Made by a program: the position numbers and the translations under genes. A DNA stretch of 10,131 nucleotides from NCBI GenBank assembly GCA_016184235.1, contig JACPDC010000224.1, forward strand, positions 1-10,131, in the 5' to 3' direction. The notes under the pieces were generated by a model. The model did no database searches and was not told the origin of the DNA. It saw only the letters and a list, made by a program, of their open reading frames with translations. Every line of letters begins with the position of its first letter. Position 1 is the stretch's first letter. Of the stretch, positions 1 to 7,886 are shown one piece after another. This DNA comes from Deltaproteobacteria bacterium. Lineage in GTDB: Bacteria; Desulfobacterota; Binatia; UBA9968.

Positions 1-270
1 AAAATCCTCTACACGCGGGAGCGCCTGGAAAATAATTTTGCTCAGGTCGATACCAAGGTTCTCAGGAGCGACGGGGAAGAGATCCCCATCAATTACAAGC
101 TTCACTTGGTTGGAGGGCAGTGGAAGATTTACGATGTGCTGATCGAAAATATAAGCTTGGTGAATAACTATCGCTCTCAATTCCACCGCATTCTCTCCAC
201 GGCCTCTTTCGATGATTTGATCAAGAGACTGCAAGAGAAGGCGCCTGAAGCCGGCAGGGTCGGCTTGTGA
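1..270 (+). CDS. mlaC: MlaC-family phospholipid-binding protein, C-terminal part (5' truncated by window)
   Basis: The first reading frame is open from base 1 to a TGA at 268-270 and encodes the last 89 residues of a protein. The segment QWKIYDVLIENISLVNNYRSQF, roughly 40-61 residues into the fragment, followed by a helical tail with DDLIKRLQEK, is characteristic of the MlaC/Ttg2D family. MlaC is the periplasmic carrier that moves phospholipids between the outer-membrane MlaA complex and the inner-membrane MlaFEDB ABC transporter. The start, signal peptide and any upstream mla genes lie outside the window. The family assignment is from recognition of this C-terminal motif. The exact symbol is less certain, because Mla-like ABC systems also serve other lipids. 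The TGA overlaps a GTG (267-269), but the next gene more likely starts further down. Confidence 0.85.
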   Translation, partial: KILYTRERLENNFAQVDTKVLRSDGEEIPINYKLHLVGGQWKIYDVLIENISLVNNYRSQFHRILSTASFDDLIKRLQEKAPEAGRVGL

Positions 271-314
271 GGCGCCCGGCAAAATGGAGATGGCCCGAGG
301 AAAGGAGAAAGGAA

Positions 315-527
315 ATGGCGAGGCGGGAAACGTTAGAGACCACGTTGGGAGATCTGATTGCCGCCCTGACCGACGAGACAACCCCGTTTGTGGGCGATGA
401 TAGAAAGGCGAGCAAAGTCGTTGCCTATATCCTCGCCGATCTCCTGTACAACTCGGGGAAGGTCGCCGCGAATCGGCCCGTGTCTATCCAGACGAGAGAC
501 CAGAGGAGAACCGTAATCATCCGTTAG
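315..527 (+). CDS. Small hypothetical protein, 70 aa
   Basis: This frame encodes 70 residues starting MARRETLETTLGDLIAAL. I chose ATG 315 because AGGAG (303-307) sits seven bases upstream. A GTG at 267 that overlaps the mlaC stop would add 16 very basic residues and has no ribosome site. The middle, about residues 8-45, looks helical and amphipathic (LGDLIAALTDE, then ASKVVAYILADLL). The last 25 residues are polar and rich in arginine. There is no signal peptide, membrane segment or cysteine motif, so a small cytoplasmic protein is expected. Its position 44 bp after mlaC and 43 bp before the next plus-strand gene suggests co-transcription. I do not recognise a named family and assign no function. 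Confidence 0.6.
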   Translation: MARRETLETTLGDLIAALTDETTPFVGDDRKASKVVAYILADLLYNSGKVAANRPVSIQTRDQRRTVIIR

Positions 528-570
528 CGCAGTCCAAACCGTCACCTCCTTTCGCCTTGTCGGCAGGCCC

Positions 571-1578
571 GTGGGTCTCATTTTAGAAGAACGGCACAGC
601 CCGGCCTTGAAGAAATTCTTGCCAGATCTGTTAAAGAGTTCCGCGCATGTGTTGTATCACGCCGTCGTGGTTGCGCTGAGCGCCGGGATCGGCCTGTCCC
701 TCCCTTTTATTATCACTTTTATTGCGAACAATTTTTTCTTGTACTGGTCTCTGGTGGAGAACGAGCGGAGATTCCTCGTGTCCGTAGAGATAGGGTTGGC
801 GGTTTTGTTGATCCTGTTTTTCAACTACATCGGTCGGAGCTGGAAGGACAGGAAGTTCGCCAAAATGGCCAGGGGCGCCGGAATGGCCTATTTTTTTCCA
901 AGCCGGGGACCGCTGGCCCAGAGGAGGATCAAAAAATTAAAGGAGCTGCAAGGATTTGTCAGGGACGTGCTGGTGATTTCTTCAACGGGCTCTCGCACTT
1001 TTGTTGATCCAGGAGGAGACTTGCGTAATGTTTTACAGAACTGCCGCGAAGCAAAGATCATGCTCCTGAACCCGCATGGCAGGGGGGCAAGGTCCCGTGC
1101 CAACAGTATTCTCGACCCAAATGTCACCCCCGAGAACTTCAACGAGCAGATAAAAAAGAGCATCGAATTTCTCAAGGGGCTGAAGGCCGTCCAGAAAAAC
1201 GTCAAGCTCAAGCTTTACGAGAACAGCCCCTTTTTGAAGCTGGTTATTCTCGGCGACTATATCTGGATGAAGCACTATCATCCCGGTCTCGATGTCCACA
1301 GTCTGCCCGAATTTGTCTTCGAGCATAACCAAACCCCCGGCAGCCTGTATACCCCGCTTTACCAGTATTTCCTTACGCGGTGGGCAGACCTCAACATCCC
1401 GGAATACGACTTCGAGAGCGACGAGCTTGTCTACCGGGACGAGGCCGGAAACGAGCGGCAGAGAGAAAAGTTCGACGCCGCCCAAACGGATATGCCGTCG
1501 AGGGACGGCGATCGCAAAGGATCTTTCCATCAGGATCAGGAGGTTCGTCGAGATGAAGCACACGACGATCTTTTATAG
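571..1578 (+). CDS. Two-transmembrane protein with PLD-like (degenerate) cytoplasmic domain
   Basis: The predicted protein has 335 residues. Two hydrophobic stretches at about 28-56 and 69-88 should be transmembrane helices, followed by the basic segment WKDRKFAK, which suggests a cytoplasmic C-terminal domain. From about 125 to 275 the domain has a strand VRDVLVISSTGSRTF, then AKIMLLNPHGRGARSRANS, then LKLVILGDYIWMKHYHPG. This order of strand-helix units recalls phospholipase-D-like domains of bacterial regulatory or defence proteins. No canonical HxKxxxxD motif is visible, so catalysis as a classical phospholipase D is unlikely. The last 45 residues are charged and low in complexity. The start is a GTG with a weak GGCAGG upstream; an in-frame TAA at 514-516 rules out a longer protein. 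The fold assignment is inference; the membrane topology is read directly. Confidence 0.7.
   Translation: MGLILEERHSPALKKFLPDLLKSSAHVLYHAVVVALSAGIGLSLPFIITFIANNFFLYWSLVENERRFLVSVEIGLAVLLILFFNYIGRSWKDRKFAKMARGAGMAYFFPSRGPLAQRRIKKLKELQGFVRDVLVISSTGSRTFVDPGGDLRNVLQNCREAKIMLLNPHGRGARSRANSILDPNVTPENFNEQIKKSIEFLKGLKAVQKNVKLKLYENSPFLKLVILGDYIWMKHYHPGLDVHSLPEFVFEHNQTPGSLYTPLYQYFLTRWADLNIPEYDFESDELVYRDEAGNERQREKFDAAQTDMPSRDGDRKGSFHQDQEVRRDEAHDDLL
1538..1543 (+). promoter_or_regulatory. Perfect Shine-Dalgarno AGGAGG for the overlapping mini-gene
   Basis: AGGAGG lies inside the 3' end of the two-transmembrane protein gene, nine bases before ATG 1553. It is the strongest plus-strand ribosome site in this part of the window and is the main argument that the short downstream frame is translated. 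Confidence 0.7.
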
Positions 1579-1729
1579 GCTCGGCCTATTTCTGCTCGAG
1601 GGGTTGATCTGGCTGTGGCTTCTTTCAGCCCGGCCGGCGCTGGCGAGCGTTCCCGCCCCCGGAACGTCCACTTCTCCGGCACCGCCGGCGCCGACGGACA
1701 TCACCACATTGGTCAAGGGAGCCCGGTAG
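1553..1729 (+). CDS. Small secreted peptide, 58 aa, overlapping the upstream gene
   Basis: The 58-residue product begins MKHTTIFYRLGLFLLEGLIW. It has a textbook signal-peptide layout: a short basic N-terminus, a hydrophobic core at about 10-25, and a probable signal peptidase I site after ALA (residue 31). The mature peptide would be only 27 residues, with a Pro/Ala/Ser/Thr-rich stretch (about 32-47) and the tail TDITTLVKGAR. It could be exported or could stay anchored by the uncleaved helix. The ATG overlaps the end of the upstream gene by 26 bp in another frame, so translational coupling is likely. The gene ends 20 bp from the stop of the convergent RND pump gene. I know of no family for it. 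An unprocessed single-pass membrane peptide is the main alternative. Confidence 0.6.
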   Translation: MKHTTIFYRLGLFLLEGLIWLWLLSARPALASVPAPGTSTSPAPPAPTDITTLVKGAR

Positions 1730-1749
1730 TTGCCCCGCGTCCGCTGCCG

Positions 1750-4700
1750 TCACTGAAAGAAATAGCCGCGCAGGTAGGCGAGTCGGGTCTTGATTCCCTC
1801 GTGGAGCGGTCCGACCCAGGCCAGGCGGAACTTTGCCTTCCCCAAGTCATCCAACAGCGAGTAGGCGACCGGCGTGATGAGCAGCGTAATAAGAAGGGAC
1901 AGGGCCTGTCCCCCGATGATGACCTTGGCCATGGAGGCGCGCGAGGCGGATCCCGGGCCTTCCCCCAGGGCGATCGGCAGCATACCGAAAATCAGCATGA
2001 GCGTGGTCATGAGAATAGGCCGCAGCCGGGCGTGGTTGGCCTCGAGGATGGCCTGCTCCCGCTCCATACCCCGGGAGCGCAGGGTGTTGGTGTAGTCGAT
2101 TTGCAGGATGCCGTTCTTCTTGACGATGCCGAAGAGCATGAAGAGTCCGAACATCGCGTAGATATCGAGCGGCTGCCCCAGCAGGACCAGCGAGAAGAGC
2201 GCGAACGGCAGGGTGAGCGGCAGGGCGAGCATGATCGTGACCGGATGGGCGAAGCTTTCAAATTGCGCGGCCAGGATCATGTACATGAAGATAAAGCTCA
2301 GCATGAAAGCGATGGCGAAGTTGGTCATCGTCTCGGCCAGCACCTTGGCGCGCCCGGTGAAGTCCGCCGTGTAGACCCCGGGCAGATCCAGTTCCCCCAC
2401 GATCGCCTTGGTTTTTTCCACGGCCTCGCCCAGCGGCAGGGACGGCAGCAGGTTGGCCACCACGGTCACCTTGCGCTGTCTGTTATAGCGGTCGATCTGC
2501 GAGGGGCCGAGCTGCTCCTGCAGCGTAACGAAATTTCCCACCTTGACGAGGTTGCTGTCCCGGTCCGGGAGCGCGAGGTTGAGGATCGCCTGGGGATCGT
2601 TCCTCCGATCCTTGATCGCACGCAGCCAGATATCATGCTGTTCGTCCTCTTCCTTGTACTTGGAAACCGGCTCTCCCCCGACCAGGGTCTGAAGGGTCGA
2701 GGCGATATCCTGGACCTGAATGCCGAATTCCGATGCCTTCTGCCGGTCGATCAACGTGCGCAGCTCCGGTTTGCGCACGGAGAGCGTCGTGTCGATGTCC
2801 ACGAAGCCGGGCTGCGCGCGCATGCGGGCGATGATCCTGTCGGAATACTCTTCGAGCCTCTGCAAATTGGGGCCGCGCAGGTTGAACTCCAGGTCCGTCG
2901 CGCGCACGCCCCCGCCGGACCAGACCGAGACTCCCTGGACGCTGACCCGGAGGTCGGGATAATCGGCGAATATCCCGCGCGCGTCCGCCATCACGTCGAA
3001 TTGGCTGTAGTCCCTTTCCGAGAGATCGACGAGACGGACGTAGATGGAGCCGGTCGTCACGTCCCCCTCGCCCGGCTTGGACCGTCCGCTGGTGTCTCCC
3101 AGGGTGGTCAGGAGGTTGGTGACGCCGCGCAGCTTTTTGACCTTTTCTTCGAACTCTCGGAATAACCGGTCGCTCTCCTCGAGGGTGTAGCCGCCGGGAG
3201 TCTGCACGACGATCTCAAATTCGCTCTGGTCATCGTTAGGTATGAACGTCTTCCCCACGGCCAGGAACAGAGGAATGGTCCAGAGCACCGTGACGATTCC
3301 CGCCACCACGACGACCCAGCGGTGGCGCAGGGACCAGGCGAGAATCCAGCCGTAGGAGCGGTCGATCCAGGAGTAGAAAAGGCTCTCCTTGGAGGATTTT
3401 TCCTTGCTCTGGGGCCTGAGGAAGCGCGAGCTCAGCATCGGCGTCAGGGTGAAAGAGATCAGCAGCGATATGGCGACGGCGAAGGCGATGGTGATGCCAA
3501 AGCTCTTGAAAAAGCGCCCTACGATGCCTGCCATGAAGGCGAGCGGGACAAAGATGACCAGCAGGGAGAGCGTGGTCGCCATCACCGCCAGCGCGATCTC
3601 CTTGGTCGCGCCGGAGGCGGCGCTCATCGGCGATTCCCCTTTCTCCTCGATGTGACGAAAGATATTTTCCAGCACGACCACCGCGTCGTCGATGACGATT
3701 CCCACCGCCAGGACGAGCCCGAGCATGGTGATGTTGTTGAGCGTGAAGCCCATGGTGCGCATCAGCGTGAAGGTGGCGATGATCGAGGCCGGAATCGCAA
3801 TGGAGGCGATCACGGTGCTGCGCCAGTCGCGCATGAAAAGCCAGACGGTCAGCGCCACCAGGATCGCGCCCAGGAGAAGGTGGAGCTTGATCTCTTCGAT
3901 AGAGCGCTGGATGAATCGAGACTGGTCGATAATCACCTCGGTACGGATGTCAGACGGGAGCGCGGGCTTAAGCTCCCGGAGGCGGGATTTCACCCGCTCG
4001 ACCACCTCGACGGTGTTGGTCCCGGACTGTTTGCTGACGATGAGCTGGATCGCGTTCTCTCCATCCAGCCGGGCCAGGCTGCGAGGCTCCGCGATGCCGT
4101 TTTCCACGTAGCCGAGGTCGCGGATGGTGATCGGGCGCCCCTGGAAGTTGGCGACGATCAGGTCGGCGAACTCCCCGGCGCGCTCTATTCTCCCCATGGT
4201 CCGGAGCACCAGCTCGCGCCGCTCCTGGTCCACCCGCCCTCCGGGGATCTCCAGGTTTTGCGCCTGGATGGCGCGGCGCACCTGGCTCACGGGAATGTTG
4301 TAGGCGGCCAGCTTGTCTGGGTCGACGTAGATGTTGATCGTGCGCTCCTGTCCTCCAGCCAGGATCACCGCCCCGACGCCGCGCAGGGACTCGATATCCT
4401 CCTTGATCTGCTTGCGGGCGATCTCGCTGACCTCCCGGAGGTTCCTCTTTCCCGAGACGGCGATGCGCATGACGGGCTTGGCGTCGATGTCGAACTTCTC
4501 GATCACCGGCGGGTCGGTTCCGACCGGAAGCTGGGAGAGGATCGTGGAGACCTTGTCGCGCACATCCTGGGCCGCCACATCGCCGTTCTTCTCCAGGACG
4601 AATTGCACCACGATCGTGGAGATCCCTTCTTTGGTGACCGAGCGCAGCGCATCGATCCCCTCGATCGTGTTGATGATCTCTTCGATCGGCTTGGTGACCG

Positions 4701-4884
4701 AGGTCTCCATCTCCTCGACGCTCGCCCCCTTGAGGGTGGTGGACACCGTAACCGTGGGAAGGTCCACGTTGGGAAAGAGGTCCACTCCGAGGCCCGCGTA
4801 GGAGAAAAGGCCGAGCACCACCAGGGAGGAGATGAGCATGGTGGCGAAGACGGGCCGTCTGATGCAAAGGTCGGCGAGACTCAC
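1750..4884 (-). CDS. RND multidrug efflux pump, inner-membrane permease (AcrB/HAE-1 family)
   Basis: This 1044-residue protein is the proton-driven transporter of the tripartite efflux complex. It captures substrates from the periplasm or inner-membrane leaflet and passes them to the outer-membrane channel. Length and layout are typical: TM1 at about 10-30, a periplasmic porter domain at about 40-330, TM2-6 at 335-485, a second porter domain at 550-850, and TM8-12 at 855-1010. The TM4 proton-relay pair is present as D399-D400 in GIVIDDAVVVLENIF. The TM10 lysine equivalent to AcrB K940 is K923 in GIVKKNGILQIDYTN. The loop QFESFAHP and the last-helix region ARLRPILMTTLMLIFGMLPIALG are family hallmarks. 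The start is GTG (4882-4884), overlapping the fusion-protein stop by 4 bp, so translation is coupled. Substrate cannot be predicted. No terminator is visible downstream. Confidence 0.97.
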   Translation of the reverse strand: MSLADLCIRRPVFATMLISSLVVLGLFSYAGLGVDLFPNVDLPTVTVSTTLKGASVEEMETSVTKPIEEIINTIEGIDALRSVTKEGISTIVVQFVLEKNGDVAAQDVRDKVSTILSQLPVGTDPPVIEKFDIDAKPVMRIAVSGKRNLREVSEIARKQIKEDIESLRGVGAVILAGGQERTINIYVDPDKLAAYNIPVSQVRRAIQAQNLEIPGGRVDQERRELVLRTMGRIERAGEFADLIVANFQGRPITIRDLGYVENGIAEPRSLARLDGENAIQLIVSKQSGTNTVEVVERVKSRLRELKPALPSDIRTEVIIDQSRFIQRSIEEIKLHLLLGAILVALTVWLFMRDWRSTVIASIAIPASIIATFTLMRTMGFTLNNITMLGLVLAVGIVIDDAVVVLENIFRHIEEKGESPMSAASGATKEIALAVMATTLSLLVIFVPLAFMAGIVGRFFKSFGITIAFAVAISLLISFTLTPMLSSRFLRPQSKEKSSKESLFYSWIDRSYGWILAWSLRHRWVVVVAGIVTVLWTIPLFLAVGKTFIPNDDQSEFEIVVQTPGGYTLEESDRLFREFEEKVKKLRGVTNLLTTLGDTSGRSKPGEGDVTTGSIYVRLVDLSERDYSQFDVMADARGIFADYPDLRVSVQGVSVWSGGGVRATDLEFNLRGPNLQRLEEYSDRIIARMRAQPGFVDIDTTLSVRKPELRTLIDRQKASEFGIQVQDIASTLQTLVGGEPVSKYKEEDEQHDIWLRAIKDRRNDPQAILNLALPDRDSNLVKVGNFVTLQEQLGPSQIDRYNRQRKVTVVANLLPSLPLGEAVEKTKAIVGELDLPGVYTADFTGRAKVLAETMTNFAIAFMLSFIFMYMILAAQFESFAHPVTIMLALPLTLPFALFSLVLLGQPLDIYAMFGLFMLFGIVKKNGILQIDYTNTLRSRGMEREQAILEANHARLRPILMTTLMLIFGMLPIALGEGPGSASRASMAKVIIGGQALSLLITLLITPVAYSLLDDLGKAKFRLAWVGPLHEGIKTRLAYLRGYFFQ

Positions 4885-6134
4885 GGCTTGATCCCCGTTT
4901 TATCTTGAGGCATGACAGGGCCGCTCACCTTGACCGGCGCGCCGGCGGTGAGGCGTGTCAGGCCCGAGATCGCCACCAGCTCGCCGGGCTTCAGCCCGGC
5001 GGTTATCTCGACCTCGTTGGCCCCGACCCGGATGCCCGCCTGCACGACACGCTCGTGAGCCACATCTTTTTCTATGACGAAAACCTTAGTAACGCCGGCG
5101 AAGGAGAGCAGCGCCTGCTGCGGCACCGTCAGGGCGTTCGGGTCGGCGCGCGTGAATATGACCGCTTTGGCGAAAAAGTTGGGCTTCAGTTGCCGCTCTC
5201 TATTGTCGATCGCGCCTTCGACCAGAAAGGAGCGGCTGGCGAGCTCCGCGGACGGGCTGATCCGGGTGATTTTCCCCGCATATCTCTTGTCGGGGTAGGG
5301 GTCCACCTTGATTTCTACGCTCTGCCCGGTCCGGAGTTCCGGGGCGAAGCGCTCTGGAACCATTCCTCTGAGCTTGAGGGGATTGTCCTGGACGATGGTA
5401 AAGAGATGGATTCCGACCTTGACGAACTCTCCGGCGGAGACCGACCGTTTGCTGACCGAGCCCGCGAGCGGCGCCTGGATGGCGGTGTCGCGGAGTTTTT
5501 TGCGCGCCGTCCCCAGCTGCGCCTCCTTGGCGTAGGCGCCGGCGACCAGCGCCCGCGCCTCTTCCAGGCTGCCCTTGTAGGCCGCCAGGGCGGTCTTGGC
5601 GCGCGTGGCCGCGGTGTCGTATTCCTGCGCCGATATCACCTTCTCGTCGAATAGCCCCTGCATCCTCTTGAGAAAGAGCCGGGCGTCGTCGAGCTCGGCC
5701 TTGGCCTTGATGACCGGAGAGGTGCGCGCCACGTCGAAGCTCGGCGGCGGCGTTTTCTCCAATCCCAGCTTGGCGAGGGTCTCCCTGAGACTCGCCTCGC
5801 TTTGTTCGACGGCGAACCGGAACTCCGCGTCGTGAATCTTTGCCAGCGCTTGTCCCGCGCCTACCCGATCGCCCAGGTCGGCCGCGATCGAGAGGATGCG
5901 CCCCTCGATTTCACTCGAGACCGCGACTTCTTCGTTGGCGTAGAGGGTGCCGACAAATTCGACCGTGCGCTGCACCTTTTGGGTCCGCACCGGGGTTACG
6001 GTCACCGGAATGATACTCGGCTGCGCCTGCTTTCTGTCCGCCTTGGCCGCTGACGGGCCGCGGCCGCAGCCGTACGGCGCGGTTGTTAACACGCCGGCAA
6101 TGAGCAAAACCGAAATGTTCCTAACGGCTCTCAT
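4881..6134 (-). CDS. RND efflux membrane fusion protein (periplasmic adaptor)
   Basis: The 417-residue adaptor links the RND pump to the outer-membrane channel. The N-terminus (MRAVRNISVLLIAGVLTTAPYGCG) is a signal sequence with a cysteine at position 23. The residues before it, APYG, are not a good lipobox, so lipidation is uncertain. The first half of the biotinyl-lipoyl-like domain is at about 70-102 (VSSEIEGRILSIAADLGDRV). It is followed by a long alpha-helical hairpin at about 103-215, then the second lipoyl half (LRDTAIQAPLAGSVSKRSV), a beta-barrel at about 250-330, and a membrane-proximal domain ending near 405. The start is ATG 6132-6134 and the ribosome site is weak (AAGGG directly against the ATG). 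A 51-bp gap containing a heptamer repeat separates it from the outer-membrane gene. Its stop overlaps the pump start. Confidence 0.95.
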   Translation of the reverse strand: MRAVRNISVLLIAGVLTTAPYGCGRGPSAAKADRKQAQPSIIPVTVTPVRTQKVQRTVEFVGTLYANEEVAVSSEIEGRILSIAADLGDRVGAGQALAKIHDAEFRFAVEQSEASLRETLAKLGLEKTPPPSFDVARTSPVIKAKAELDDARLFLKRMQGLFDEKVISAQEYDTAATRAKTALAAYKGSLEEARALVAGAYAKEAQLGTARKKLRDTAIQAPLAGSVSKRSVSAGEFVKVGIHLFTIVQDNPLKLRGMVPERFAPELRTGQSVEIKVDPYPDKRYAGKITRISPSAELASRSFLVEGAIDNRERQLKPNFFAKAVIFTRADPNALTVPQQALLSFAGVTKVFVIEKDVAHERVVQAGIRVGANEVEITAGLKPGELVAISGLTRLTAGAPVKVSGPVMPQDKTGIKP

Positions 6135-6148
6135 CCCTTAATCGTTTT

Positions 6149-6183
6149 CTTCCTATCGCCTAGTGCCTACTGCCTACCGCCTG
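6149..6183. repeat. Degenerate heptamer tandem repeat (five units of NNNCCTA)
   Basis: On the plus strand five consecutive 7-mers read CTTCCTA, TCGCCTA, GTGCCTA, CTGCCTA and CCGCCTG, so the core GCCTA recurs every seven bases. On the transcribed minus strand this is a TAGGC-type repeat. It fills most of the only sizeable gap in the efflux operon, between the outer-membrane gene and the membrane fusion gene. Confidence 0.75.
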
Positions 6184-6185
6184 TT

Positions 6186-7877
6186 TCAGAATCTCGCCCA
6201 CCAGGGATCCGATTCCTTTTTCGGCCCTTCGACTCGGATATTGTACTGCTCCAGAAGCGTGCCCTCGGCGAGTTTCAGGCGCGAGATCGAGTTGTTGTAA
6301 TCCACCAGGGCCCTCAACTCCGCTCCCTCGGCCTCGAGCGCCCGGGATTGAAAGTCGATCACGTCCTTTAAAGTGACCAGGCCCGCCTGGAAGCGCTTTT
6401 CCTGCCCGCGCAGATTTTCCTGGGCCATCTCGCTGGCCAATTGGGTGGCGCGGATTCTTTTAAAGTTGGCGTCCACGTCGCCGAGCGCCCTTTCGACCTC
6501 CACGGTGATCTGCGAGATCAGCTCGCGCTGGCGCGCCCTGGCCTGGTCCAGCTCGATCCGGGCGCCGGCGTATCTGCTTCTGGCGTGCGCGTTCGACAGG
6601 GGGATCTGCAGGATCACCCCCACGCTGTAGTCGTAGAAGTTCCCGCTGCCGAGACGGTCGATCGCCGAGCTGTAGTTCCCGGCATAGGGATTGGATTCTC
6701 CTGGTTTCAGATCGCCGCCCAGCCCGGTGAGACCCGCCCCGGCCTTTAAGTCGAGACGGGGCAGCAGCTGGTTTTCCGCGTAGCGGGCCTGCAGCGCCTG
6801 GTTCTGGACTTTGAGGCCCGCCGAGAGAATCTCGGGCCGCCGGGTGAGGGCGTTTTCCAGGATGCTTACCCGTTCCACCGGCAGCGGCAGCATCGAAGGG
6901 CTTTCCGCCGGCTCGATCCGGCGCGGCAGGAAAGTCTCTTGCGGATTGAGGTTCAGGGCGAACCGGAGCTCCGTGCGGGCGATCTTGAGCTCATTGTCCG
7001 CTTTGATCACCAATTCCTCGCGGCGGGCCTTTTCGGCCTGGGCCTCGATCGCGGCCACCGGGGCGAGGATGCCGGCGCGCACCCTGGCCTCCGCCCCCTT
7101 GAGCAGGGCCTCGGCCAGCTCCACCCCTTTGGTTTGGACTTTGAGATTCTCCCTGGCAAACGCGATCGCCCAGTAGGCCTCGGTAATCCGTTGGATCAAC
7201 TGGGCAAGGCGCACCCGGTAGTCAAACAGGCTGATCTCCTCCCGGTTCTCGGCCATGCGGACGAAGATGGTGGTGAGCCCCCAGCCAAAGTCGCGCAACA
7301 ACGGCTGGGCGACGGAGAATCCGAGGTGAGGCCGGTCTTGCGGCTTGAGGACCTGGGTGGGGAAGCTGCTGATCAGCCGGTTGTTCAGGAAAGAGATGTC
7401 CAGCTGGGCCCCGGTGCGCAGGACCTTGCGCACAGACAGATTGTAGTTGTGGTTTCTGGTCCTTTGAAGCGCGGTGCTGAAACTCGAGGTGCGGGTTCCC
7501 TTGGGATCGATCTCGTAATCCTTGCTGTACTCCAGCACCAGGGTCGGGTCGAAGATCGACTTCTCCCTCAGCGTCTCCTCAGCGGTCCGCAAGGGCTCGA
7601 GCCTGTCGACGATGATCCCGGGGTTGTTTTCCACGCCGACCAGCACCGCCTCTCTAAGCGTGAGCGCCGCGGTCTCTTCGTCGGCGCTGCGGAGAAACTC
7701 CAGCGTCAGGCCGCCGGGCAGGGTGGGATAGGGAGACCACTGATCGATGAAGAGGCGGAAGGGGTTAGGGGTCTCGGCGTAATCCGCGGGCGCCGACGGG
7801 GGATCGCCGGCGTAGGCCGGCCCGGAAAGGGAGATCGCGAGAATAGCCAAAACGCGCGCGCAGCAAAGGGCTCTCAT
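6186..7877 (-). CDS. TolC/OprM-like outer-membrane efflux channel (OEP family)
   Basis: This is the outer-membrane factor of the tripartite pump, forming a trimeric barrel and periplasmic tunnel. I chose ATG 7875-7877 (563 residues) because GAGG at 7885-7888 lies seven bases upstream. A GTG at 7881-7883 is in frame but too close to that site. The signal peptide MRALCCARVLAILAISLSGPAYA has a clear AYA cleavage site. There is no lipobox cysteine at the cleavage point, unlike OprM proper. Two tandem OEP repeats are visible: the first around 65-310, with EAYWAIAFARENL and AEARVRAGILAPVAAIEAQAE, and the second around 330-535, with RRPEILSAGLKVQNQALQARYAENQLLPRLDLKAG and KRFQAGLVTLKDVIDFQ. The paired 'RxxAGxxxxxxxxxA' helices are typical. 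It is second in the operon, 9 bp after tetR. Confidence 0.95.
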   Translation of the reverse strand: MRALCCARVLAILAISLSGPAYAGDPPSAPADYAETPNPFRLFIDQWSPYPTLPGGLTLEFLRSADEETAALTLREAVLVGVENNPGIIVDRLEPLRTAEETLREKSIFDPTLVLEYSKDYEIDPKGTRTSSFSTALQRTRNHNYNLSVRKVLRTGAQLDISFLNNRLISSFPTQVLKPQDRPHLGFSVAQPLLRDFGWGLTTIFVRMAENREEISLFDYRVRLAQLIQRITEAYWAIAFARENLKVQTKGVELAEALLKGAEARVRAGILAPVAAIEAQAEKARREELVIKADNELKIARTELRFALNLNPQETFLPRRIEPAESPSMLPLPVERVSILENALTRRPEILSAGLKVQNQALQARYAENQLLPRLDLKAGAGLTGLGGDLKPGESNPYAGNYSSAIDRLGSGNFYDYSVGVILQIPLSNAHARSRYAGARIELDQARARQRELISQITVEVERALGDVDANFKRIRATQLASEMAQENLRGQEKRFQAGLVTLKDVIDFQSRALEAEGAELRALVDYNNSISRLKLAEGTLLEQYNIRVEGPKKESDPWWARF

Positions 7878-7886
7878 ACCCACACC

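Noticed and set aside
333..581. Minus-strand frame preceded by a perfect AAAGGAGGTGA
   Set aside because: The strong ribosome-site-like sequence lies inside the frame, and the start at the right distance (TTG) gives only six codons. The plus strand carries the better gene, so the match is probably chance.
1615..3165. Long plus-strand frame opposite the RND pump gene (516 codons), and a second one at 3322-4908
   Set aside because: Both are antisense shadows of the pump gene in GC-rich DNA. Their products are rich in His, Arg, Asp and Gly with no domain, while the minus strand has a full conserved RND protein.
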